Assembly (NCBI GenBank): GCA_937957685.1 | Contig: CALGAO010000140.1 | Span: 1-16,891 of the forward strand | Direction: 5' to 3' | Length of the DNA: 16,891 nucleotides | From: an uncultured Paenibacillaceae bacterium | GTDB taxonomy: Bacteria > Bacillota > Bacilli > Paenibacillales > DA-C8 | Part shown: one piece after another, positions 1 to 5,327 of the stretch | Layout of the letters: the number at the start of each line of letters is the position of its first letter | How positions within the stretch are numbered: the first letter of the stretch is position 1 | Notes under the pieces: model-generated | What the model was told of the DNA's origin: nothing | Database searches by the model: none | Seen by the model: only the letters and a program-made list of their open reading frames with translations | Position numbers and translations under genes: made by a program

Positions 1-137
1 TCAGGAGGATGTTGTATGAAAAATCATACAAAATGGTCGGGATCTGCGATTGTCAGGAGGATGTTGTATGAAAAATCATACAAAATGGTCGGGATCAGCG
101 ATTGTCAGGAGGATGTTGTATGAAAAATCGTACAAAA
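1..137 (+). repeat. Tandem array of 52-bp units, each with RBS and hairpin-embedded start codon
   Basis: Three head-to-tail copies start at 1, 53 and 105. Copies 1 and 2 differ at one position; copy 3 matches for about 33 bp and then diverges. Each unit carries AGGAGG, a 7-nt spacer and ATG. The ATG lies in a perfect hairpin with arms TTGTATGA and TCATACAA around an AAAA loop (12-31, 64-83). In copy 3 (116-135) the right arm is TCGTACAA, which turns an A-U pair into a G-U pair, so the fold survives in plus-strand RNA only. The first unit begins at the window edge, so more copies may lie upstream. I do not recognise a known family; a repeated translational leader is an inference. Confidence 0.85.
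16..123 (+). CDS. Possible 35-residue ORF spanning the repeat array
   Basis: ATG follows AGGAGG by 7 nt. Because the repeat period (52) is not a multiple of 3, translation passes through the next unit in another frame and stops at a TGA overlapping the third unit's ATG (ATGA). The product would begin MKNHTKWSGSAIVRR and is basic, with no membrane segment or known motif. It may be a by-product of the repeat, since the start codon lies in a hairpin stem. No homology is recognised. Confidence 0.25.
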   Translation: MKNHTKWSGSAIVRRMLYEKSYKMVGISDCQEDVV

Positions 138-175
138 AGGTTGGCGTCGACCTTCTCTGGAGGCGTTTGATATGA
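68..175 (+). CDS. Possible 35-residue ORF from the second repeat unit
   Basis: This has the same start context and first 23 residues as the ORF at 16, then diverges as copy 3 decays, ending in DLLWRRLI. Its TGA overlaps the ATG at 172. A third start at 120 gives a 16-residue peptide ending at 170. All are basic and lack recognised domains. The repeated strong ribosome binding sites make translation possible; nothing shows a selected product. Confidence 0.22.
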   Translation: MKNHTKWSGSAIVRRMLYEKSYKKVGVDLLWRRLI

Positions 176-216
176 ATATGAGTACAACACTTCGCGCACC
201 CCCCGGCTTTCTGTGA
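172..216 (+). CDS. Possible 14-residue peptide before the terminator
   Basis: The ATG is preceded by TGGAGG with an 8-nt spacer and overlaps the stop of the ORF at 68. The peptide would be MNMSTTLRAPPGFL, ending 2 nt before the terminator hairpin. It could be the last cistron of the array or the remnant of a longer gene. No family is recognised. Confidence 0.25.
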   Translation: MNMSTTLRAPPGFL

Positions 217-218
217 CC

Positions 219-271
219 AGGCCGTCCATCGGTCAGGCTCAACTGACCCTACGGACGGCCTCTTCTTCTTT
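219..271 (+). terminator. Intrinsic terminator after the left-edge array
   Basis: Outer arms AGGCCGTCC (219-227) and GGACGGCCT (253-261) enclose an inner GGTCAG/CTGACC stem. A pyrimidine tract, TCTTCTTCTTT, follows on the plus strand. The other side has no T-tract, so it serves plus-strand transcription, which shows that the array to its left is transcribed rightward. Confidence 0.8.
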
Positions 272-361
272 CCGTGACGCCTGTATGCAGTTCGCGTTCA
301 GGATGTCCGCCACCTGCATGTACTGCGCTGCTCCGACCGCTCCTGCGGGTCCGGGGCAATC

Positions 362-1141
362 TCATCCGGACTGGCGCAGCGTCTCGCCGATCGGCTGCAA
401 TCGGATGCCTGCCGCAAGCAGCGCCTCGTGAATGCGCATGGCATACTCCAGCGCATGCGGCCCATCTCCATGGATGCAGATCGTGTGCGCCTCGATCGTG
501 ATCTCCTGCCCTTGCGTGGTCGCCACCTTGCCTGTGCGTGCCATGCGCACCGCCTGCTCGACGGCTGCGGCCGCATCAGCGACGAGCGCATCCGGGCGAT
601 GACGCGGCGTCAGCGAACCATCCGCCAGATAGGTGCGATCGGCGAAAACCTCGCTCGCCGTCCGAAGCCCGACGCGTTGCCCCGCTTCGATCAGCGCACA
701 GCCTGACAGCCCGAACAGGATCAGCTCGGGATCGGCGCGACAGACAGCTTCGGCGATCGCACCGGCCAGCGCCTGATCACGGGCTGCCATGTTGTACAAG
801 GCGCCGTGCGGCTTCACATGCTGCAGTCTGCCGCCTTCGGCGCGAACGAACGCCTGCAGCGCGCCGATCTGGTACAGCACGAGATCATGCGCCTCCTGCG
901 GGCTGATCGCCATCTCCCTGCGTCCGAAGCCTTGCAGGTCCGGCAGCCCGGGATGCGCGCCGATCGCCGCTCCGCTTCTCATCGCCTGCTGCACCGTCCG
1001 ACGCATCGTGCCGGGGTCACCCGCATGGTATCCGCAGGCGATATTCACCGAAGTCACATACCCCATGATCTCTTCATCCCAGCCGAGGCGCCAGGCGCCG
1101 AAGCTTTCCCCCATATCGCAATTCAGATCGATCGCATGCAT
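362..1141 (-). CDS. pxpA: 5-oxoprolinase subunit A (LamB/YcsF family)
   Basis: This is the PxpA subunit of the ATP-dependent PxpABC 5-oxoprolinase, which opens cytosolic 5-oxo-L-proline to L-glutamate. The 259 residues match the usual family length of about 250. Signatures are LNCDMGESFG near the N-terminus, NIACGYHAGDP (33-43), GAHPGLPDLQGFGRR (61-75), KPHGALYN (110-117) and CIHGD near the C-terminus. The start is the ATG 7 nt after GAGGTGA; that sequence also contains the stop of the small ORF upstream, suggesting coupled translation. It is the last gene of the minus-strand pxpB-pxpC-ORF-pxpA operon. No clear minus-strand terminator was seen downstream. Confidence 0.93.
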   Translation of the reverse strand: MHAIDLNCDMGESFGAWRLGWDEEIMGYVTSVNIACGYHAGDPGTMRRTVQQAMRSGAAIGAHPGLPDLQGFGRREMAISPQEAHDLVLYQIGALQAFVRAEGGRLQHVKPHGALYNMAARDQALAGAIAEAVCRADPELILFGLSGCALIEAGQRVGLRTASEVFADRTYLADGSLTPRHRPDALVADAAAAVEQAVRMARTGKVATTQGQEITIEAHTICIHGDGPHALEYAMRIHEALLAAGIRLQPIGETLRQSG

Positions 1142-1148
1142 CCTCTCT

Positions 1149-1292
1149 TCACCTCATCCTCCGTCTGCGCGCTATCTGGTCTGGCCCCATCCGTCCGATC
1201 AGCATCCGCACGTCTTCCTCCTGATCCGGCCCCATCCTGCCGATCGGCATCCCCACGTCTTCCTCCTGATCCGGCCCCTCAGGCTCGCTCAT
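1149..1292 (-). CDS. Small repeat-built ORF between pxpC and pxpA (47 aa)
   Basis: This ORF exactly fills the pxpC-pxpA gap. Its ATG overlaps the pxpC end by 14 nt and its TGA lies 7 nt before the pxpA start. It has a good ribosome binding site, GGAGG with an 8-nt spacer. The product starts MSEPE, then has two copies of a 15-residue unit (GPDQEEDV, then G or R, then M, P or L, IGRM), a partial third GPDQ, and a basic tail ARRRRMR. It is acidic in the middle and basic at the end, with no signal peptide or membrane segment. Position and RBS argue for translation, perhaps coupling pxpC to pxpA. No homology is recognised, and it could be only a translated spacer. Confidence 0.5.
   Translation of the reverse strand: MSEPEGPDQEEDVGMPIGRMGPDQEEDVRMLIGRMGPDQIARRRRMR
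1176..1277 (-). repeat. 45-bp tandem repeat, 2.3 copies
   Basis: Read on the minus strand, units begin with GGGCCGGATCAGGAGGAAGA at 1277, at 1232 and (partial, degenerate) at 1187. The two full copies differ at only a few positions. The period is a multiple of 3, so the reading frame of the small ORF is kept. Each full unit also carries AGGAGG upstream of an in-frame ATG. Confidence 0.9.
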
Positions 1293-2352
1293 GCCAACAT
1301 CCTCCAAACGTCCACGGCGCACTCTGCACCCGCATGCGCACGCCCGCGCGGATCGCTGCAAGATCGCGGCGTTCCGCCAGCAGCAAGCGCTGCGCCTCGC
1401 GGATGTCCACCTGGCGGAACGAGAGCCTGCCGCCGGGCGGCGTCTGGGCGAGCAGCGGCAGATCGACGCTGATGACCTGGGCGATCACCGGATATCCGCC
1501 GGTCGTCTGGCGATCGGCCATCAACACGATCGGCATGCCGTCGGGAGGCACCTGCACGGTACCAGCCGTGACCGGTTCGGAATACAGCTCCCGACGCTCC
1601 CGCAGCATCAGCCGCTTCCCTTCCAGCCGATACCCCATCCGGTCAGACTGTGGGCCAACCACATACGAACCTTGCCGAAGATCCCCCAGGCTGTCTTCGC
1701 GGAACATCCCATAGTGCGGACCCGGCAGGAACCTCACCTGTGGATGCTTCGAATAATGCGGCAATGCCCGGCTCGAGATCGACCAACGGGCCGCGATGAA
1801 CGGCCTGTCGGCCGCCCCACCGCCATGCGGCGAATCTTCGACCTCTTGCAGGAGGGACCTCCGGATCGCTGCGCCAGCGGCTGTGGAGCGACCCCAGACC
1901 AGCTCATCCCCTTCGATCAAAGCTCTCCCTGCATACCCTCCGATGCCTGCACGCAGATAGGTCGAGCTGCTGCCCATCCGCTGTTCGACGATCAACCCTC
2001 CGTTGATCGCCAGATAAGCCCTGGCGCCCTCCCTGGCGCTTGCAAACTCGAGCAAGGACTTCGCTCGCACAAGGACCGGCCGCCACAGCGGCACGCGCTC
2101 CCCCTGGATAGCGGGCGACATATCGGCTCCGCATATGGCGACAAGCGCATCCTGCGCAAACCACAGCTTCGGTCCAACCATGGTGATCTCGAGCGCGGCC
2201 GCCGATGGCTCATTGCCGGTCAGGATATTGGCGCAGGCGTAGGCGAACGGGTCCATCGCCCCCGCCACCACAACGCCATAGCGCTGGTATCGGTATCTGC
2301 CCATGTCCTGCACGGTGGTCAGCAATCCCGGCTTGTGCACGATGATCGTCAT
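1279..2352 (-). CDS. pxpC: 5-oxoprolinase subunit C (KipA family)
   Basis: This is the PxpC subunit of 5-oxoprolinase, homologous to the B. subtilis KipA protein and to the C-terminal part of urea-carboxylase-like biotin-dependent enzymes. Family signatures are PGLLTTVQDMGR near the start, GVVVAGAMDPFAYACAN, TYLRAGIGGYAGRAL in the middle, VGPQSDRMGYRLEG, and ADRQTTGGYPVIAQV near the end. I chose the ATG at 2352: GGGAGGGG lies 5 nt upstream and the codon overlaps the pxpB stop as ATGA, the usual sign of coupling. An in-frame ATG at 2367 has no room for an RBS. Length is 357 residues, a little over the family's usual 310-340. Confidence 0.92.
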   Translation of the reverse strand: MTIIVHKPGLLTTVQDMGRYRYQRYGVVVAGAMDPFAYACANILTGNEPSAAALEITMVGPKLWFAQDALVAICGADMSPAIQGERVPLWRPVLVRAKSLLEFASAREGARAYLAINGGLIVEQRMGSSSTYLRAGIGGYAGRALIEGDELVWGRSTAAGAAIRRSLLQEVEDSPHGGGAADRPFIAARWSISSRALPHYSKHPQVRFLPGPHYGMFREDSLGDLRQGSYVVGPQSDRMGYRLEGKRLMLRERRELYSEPVTAGTVQVPPDGMPIVLMADRQTTGGYPVIAQVISVDLPLLAQTPPGGRLSFRQVDIREAQRLLLAERRDLAAIRAGVRMRVQSAPWTFGGCWHERA

Positions 2353-3083
2353 GCTTGCCCCTCCCATCGCGCATACGCTTCCTTTGAGATCGGTCTGAAC
2401 CGGACGATATCTCCCGCCCGCAGCAACGAAGGAGGATCCCGCTCTGGCTGGAACAGCTTCAGCGGCGTTCGGCCGATCACATTCCAGCCGCCAGGCGTTT
2501 CGATCGGGTATACTCCGGTCTGGACGCCGGCGATGCCGACCGAGCCAGCCGGCACGCTGGGGCGCGGCGCATCCCTGCGCGGCGCAGCAATGCGCGGATC
2601 CATCCCGCCCAGATACGGAAAGCCTGGCGCAAATCCGATCATATGAACCACATAGGAGGCCGAACTGTGGATCTCCACAACCTCTTGCGCAGTCAGGTCA
2701 TTCAACCGGGCCACATCCTCCAGATCAGGCCCGCAGTCGCCGCCGTAACAGACGGGAATCTCCACCTCTCTGGCAGGCGGGGCATCCCGCGCATCCAGCG
2801 TCCGGAGGATGTCCAGCAGCCGATCTCGCACATAGTCATACGGGCAAGGGAATTCAACCGGCGCAAGCCTGTCTGCAGTCTCAATCAGAGGCTCGATCTC
2901 CGCCGGATCATAGTAGATCGCAACCGAAGTGTAACCCGGCACCACCTCCACCTGACCAGGCAGCGGATGATCATCGAGGTAGGCTATCAGCGTGACGATG
3001 CGTTGAAAGGTCTCATCCGGCCGCTCCCCGAGCCTGACCATGACCGCTCGATCGCCCAGCGGCTCAATCCATGCATGCTGCAC
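2349..3083 (-). CDS. pxpB: 5-oxoprolinase subunit B (KipI family)
   Basis: This is the PxpB subunit of 5-oxoprolinase, homologous to KipI, the B. subtilis inhibitor of sporulation kinase KinA. Signatures are WIEPLGDRAVMVRLGE at the N-terminus, a PVCYGGDCGPDL segment, IGFAPGFPYLGGMD, and a C-terminal block with VPAGSVGIAGVQTGVYPIET then PGGWNVIGRTPL. The start is set at GTG 3083, 7 nt after AGGAGGGG, giving 244 residues, the normal family size. The longer open frame to 3320 runs through the terminator-like repeats and lacks an RBS. It is the first gene of the operon and overlaps pxpC by 4 nt. Whether it also affects a sporulation kinase here cannot be seen. Confidence 0.92.
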   Translation of the reverse strand: MQHAWIEPLGDRAVMVRLGERPDETFQRIVTLIAYLDDHPLPGQVEVVPGYTSVAIYYDPAEIEPLIETADRLAPVEFPCPYDYVRDRLLDILRTLDARDAPPAREVEIPVCYGGDCGPDLEDVARLNDLTAQEVVEIHSSASYVVHMIGFAPGFPYLGGMDPRIAAPRRDAPRPSVPAGSVGIAGVQTGVYPIETPGGWNVIGRTPLKLFQPERDPPSLLRAGDIVRFRPISKEAYARWEGQA

Positions 3084-3110
3084 AAGGCTTCCCCTCCTCA
3101 CTTTACGACC

Positions 3111-3116
3111 ATTATA
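3111..3116 (-). promoter_or_regulatory. Candidate -10 box of the pxp operon promoter
   Basis: A perfect TATAAT reads on the minus strand about 27 nt upstream of the pxpB GTG, giving a leader of about 20 nt. The -35 region is poor (TGCACG at 18 nt spacing), so an activator or a different sigma factor may be involved. Confidence 0.4.
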
Positions 3117-3230
3117 CCGCATCCCCCGGGCCGCCGTGCACCATTCGTCTTGCAGAAGCTCGCGGCAGTTCGCCTGGTTCCGGGCGCTGTCCATGCCTCG
3201 ACACCGCCTGCCCACGAGCGGATAGCCGAT

Positions 3231-3252
3231 CAAAAAAGGAGCCTCCGCTCCT
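3231..3252 (-). terminator. Intrinsic terminator downstream of the GGDEF gene
   Basis: On the minus strand AGGAGC-GGAG-GCTCCT is followed by TTTTTT. It lies after the GGDEF gene and before the pxpB promoter, so it should separate the signalling operon from the pxp operon. It is the best-formed of three tandem copies. Confidence 0.75.
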
Positions 3253-3314
3253 GTGCCAGCATCCTGGAAGAAGCTCCGCTCCTGTGCCAGTATCCTGAAA
3301 GAAGCTTCCGCTCC
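3232..3314 (-). repeat. Three tandem terminator-like units (about 31-32 bp period)
   Basis: On the minus strand the element GGAGCGGA recurs at 3314, 3282 and 3251, each time followed by a complementary GCTTC or GCTCC and a T-rich stretch. The stem loops are GGAGC-GGAA-GCTTC (3301-3314), GGAGC-GGA-GCTTC (3270-3282) and the T-tailed terminator at 3237-3252. The linker CAGGATACTGGCACA / CAGGATGCTGGCACA is shared by the first two, so this is a true tandem duplication. Confidence 0.8.
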
Positions 3315-3325
3315 GTTCATCTGGT

Positions 3326-3925
3326 CTAGTTGACCATTTCACCCAACTGGTTGTTATAGATGAAATAATGGTTCTTGCCCTCATGCTTCGCCTTGTACAT
3401 TGCACTATCGGAATTCCTGAGCAGGGTGATCGGATCATCCTTCATCGTCCCGAGGCAGATCCCGATCGATCCGGACACGCGCAGATCGAGTCCGCCAATA
3501 TCATACACATTGCGAATGCAATACAGGATCTGGTCAGCCAGCCGTTCCGCCTGCTGCATATCGTACCGTTCCACGATGATCAGGAATTCATCGCCGCCGA
3601 TGCGGAAGACTCTCACGGAAGGGCTCATGAACAGAAGCAACCGCTGTCCGATCGCACGGATGAGCAAATCGCCAACATGATGGCCCAGCCGGTCATTGAT
3701 CTCCTTGAAATGGTCCAGGTCGAGGAACAGCACTGCGATGTCTTTGTCCCGATTCTGATACTTTCGGAAAAAATCATTCAGAGCATTGCGGTTCAACAGA
3801 CCCGTCATCTCGTCCTTGTAGGACATCTTCTTCAGCTTATGCCGATCCACCAACAGGTACAGGATCGTAACCGCCATGATGATGACGATCATCCATACTG
3901 CGAACGCGGGCTCCAACATAAACAT
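3326..3925 (-). CDS. Membrane-anchored GGDEF diguanylate cyclase
   Basis: This likely makes c-di-GMP from two GTP. Residues 8-26 form one transmembrane helix, followed by a short linker and a GGDEF domain (about 35-190). The active site is intact: LFLDLDHFKEIND carries the metal-binding aspartate, and IGGDEF sits at 109-114. The four residues at the usual inhibitory-site position read SPSV rather than RxxD, so product inhibition through that site is not expected. There is no sensor domain, and at 199 residues it is nearly a minimal cyclase. AGGAG lies 3 nt before the first ATG and 9 nt before a second at 3919, which may be the true start. It lies 31 nt downstream of an HD-GYP gene, a probable synthesis/breakdown pair. 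Confidence 0.9.
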   Translation of the reverse strand: MFMLEPAFAVWMIVIIMAVTILYLLVDRHKLKKMSYKDEMTGLLNRNALNDFFRKYQNRDKDIAVLFLDLDHFKEINDRLGHHVGDLLIRAIGQRLLLFMSPSVRVFRIGGDEFLIIVERYDMQQAERLADQILYCIRNVYDIGGLDLRVSGSIGICLGTMKDDPITLLRNSDSAMYKAKHEGKNHYFIYNNQLGEMVN

Positions 3926-3956
3926 TCACTCCTGCCGCAGCAATCGAATCGCCGCG

Positions 3957-4991
3957 CTAGAAAATCTGACGAATATGAACGGATAAGTCCTTCGCAAGAT
4001 CGATATATTGACCGTCCACCTGCACGAGCGGTCTGGTCGGATCATGCTCCGGCACCATGACGATCACTCCCATTCGCCCATCCGTGAGCATCACCTGCTG
4101 ACCAGTCAACGTGGCCATGATCTTGCGAATGAACAGGTTCGTGATTCGCGGGTCCAACGGACCATATGCATCCTTGCTGATCTGCAGCAGCACCTCATAG
4201 AAGGGCGACGCGTCGCGGTACACACGTTTGGAAGTCATCGCGTGAAACACATCGACGACGGACACGATGCGACTGAACAAATCGATCTTGCTCGCGGTGA
4301 GGCCATAAGGATAACCGCTGCCATCCAGCCGTTCATGATGCTGCAGGGCCACCAGCGCCTGGCGATGGGTGATGCCAGTCGTCGCCTTCAGGATCTCATA
4401 GCCGTACACCGCATGCTTCTTGACCTCATCAAACTGCTCTGGCGTCAGCTTGCCAGGGTGATTCAATATGTAATCGGGCACAAGCATCTTGCCGACATCA
4501 TGGAGCAGCGCAGCCGTCGTCAATTGCGCCAGCTCCTGCTTGTCCATGCCGAGCCATCCGCCCAGCAGATTCGAGAACATGGCTACCGCCAGATTATGGC
4601 GATAGGTGTAGTCATCCCTGGCTTGCATAAACATAAACAATTGATAGAGCGTTGCGCTGCGGCTTGTCTCGTAAAGGGCCGGTATAATATTCTCCCGAAT
4701 GTCGGCCAGCGGGACCTTCCTGGTCAACCGGATGCTGTCGAAATACTCTGTGATCCTCTGGACAGTGTGGTGTATTTCCTCTTCCACATGATCCTTTTTC
4801 TGTTCGGTAGATGGCTCCTCATATCCCTCTATATCCTGCTTGCTCAGCTGGATGCCGTGTCTGAGCAGAAGCTCGATATGCTCCCTCGTGATGACCGAGT
4901 GCGCGGACAACAGCAGGACGCCTCTGTTGCTGAATATATGTCCCTGAACCCTCTTCCCTATCATTTCTCTCATACGGTCGATATCGTTCAA
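3957..4991 (-). CDS. Cytoplasmic HD-GYP c-di-GMP phosphodiesterase
   Basis: This 344-residue protein has no membrane segment. The HD-GYP domain covers about 110-270: RHNLAVA (131-137), LLHDVGK (162-168), HHERLDGSGYP (218-228) and VVDVFHAMTSKRVYRD (245-260), so all metal-binding and GYP positions look intact. An N-terminal region of about 100 residues of unknown role precedes it. A C-terminal tail (about 275-344) containing LTDGRMGVIVMVPEHDPTRP is shared with the broken gene at 8278. The start is TTG at 4991, 7 nt after GGGAGGA. Family knowledge predicts hydrolysis of c-di-GMP to pGpG or GMP. It precedes the GGDEF gene in the same direction, and the divergent region to 5327 probably holds the promoter. 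Confidence 0.92.
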   Translation of the reverse strand: MNDIDRMREMIGKRVQGHIFSNRGVLLLSAHSVITREHIELLLRHGIQLSKQDIEGYEEPSTEQKKDHVEEEIHHTVQRITEYFDSIRLTRKVPLADIRENIIPALYETSRSATLYQLFMFMQARDDYTYRHNLAVAMFSNLLGGWLGMDKQELAQLTTAALLHDVGKMLVPDYILNHPGKLTPEQFDEVKKHAVYGYEILKATTGITHRQALVALQHHERLDGSGYPYGLTASKIDLFSRIVSVVDVFHAMTSKRVYRDASPFYEVLLQISKDAYGPLDPRITNLFIRKIMATLTGQQVMLTDGRMGVIVMVPEHDPTRPLVQVDGQYIDLAKDLSVHIRQIF

Positions 4992-5089
4992 TTGGCAGTC
5001 CTCCCAAGTACACGATGCACCTTAGGCCAATAACCGGACAGCGCCATTATGTTCGAATTAAAAACAGTCAAGGACCGGGAATGTTGAAT

Positions 5090-5118
5090 TTGACAACACT
5101 TACACTATCATACATATT
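5090..5118 (+). promoter_or_regulatory. Candidate distal promoter of the chemoreceptor gene
   Basis: TTGACA (5090-5095), a 17-nt spacer and CATATT (5113-5118). It lies in the first copy of the 15-nt direct repeat. The -35 is perfect, the -10 matches 4 of 6. Confidence 0.35.
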
Positions 5119-5227
5119 CCCCTTGGGATTCGTCAATGTCCTTGGTCACAAGTCCGGGATTATTGATCTAGGCGCATATACCTAATTATACAAAAAACAT
5201 AGGATGATAAAGCTAAACACCATGAAT

Positions 5228-5256
5228 TTGACAACACATTTTTCAGAAAACATGAT
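5228..5256 (+). promoter_or_regulatory. Candidate proximal promoter of the chemoreceptor gene
   Basis: TTGACA (5228-5233), a 17-nt spacer and CATGAT (5251-5256), in the second copy of the direct repeat. It would give a leader of about 65 nt before the ATG at 5328. No sigma-D motif (TAAA then GCCGATAT) was found, although this sigma factor often drives chemoreceptor genes in Bacillus. Confidence 0.4.
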
Positions 5257-5327
5257 ATGATGATGGTAATCTAATGGAAGATTTGTCGTCATAAGTCGAA
5301 TCAACCAACTAAGGAGGGCCACATATC

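Larger units (their letters stand above)
4992..5327. other. Divergent intergenic region with a 15-nt direct repeat
   Basis: No convincing gene lies in these 336 nt, which separate the leftward HD-GYP gene from the rightward chemoreceptor. The sequence is distinctly A+T-richer than the flanking genes. TGAATTTGACAACAC occurs exactly twice, at 5085-5099 and 5223-5237, 138 bp apart, each containing a perfect -35 hexamer for the plus strand. For the minus strand, a TTGACT with a CATAAT only 14 nt downstream is a poor promoter. I saw no c-di-GMP riboswitch. Confidence 0.7.

Noticed and set aside
1..137. CRISPR array
   Set aside because: The units are contiguous 52-bp repeats with almost no variation between them; there are no unique spacers.
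273..361. Small minus-strand ORF after pxpA
   Set aside because: A 26-codon frame starting MQVADILNANC exists, but it has only a weak, distant RBS and no other support.
1291..2646. Long plus-strand ORF of 451 codons opposite pxpC/pxpB
   Set aside because: It is a shadow of two strongly recognised minus-strand genes in G+C-rich DNA; its translation has no family features.
3084..3320. N-terminal extension of pxpB
   Set aside because: The extra frame runs through the terminator repeats and the promoter, has no RBS, and family members begin near the GTG at 3083.
4008..5033. Plus-strand 341-codon ORF opposite the HD-GYP gene
   Set aside because: Antisense shadow rich in His/Arg/Gln with no domain; the minus-strand frame has full HD-GYP motifs.
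4992..5327. c-di-GMP riboswitch (GEMM) upstream of the chemoreceptor
   Set aside because: I found no conserved GEMM core sequences or the expected paired helices.
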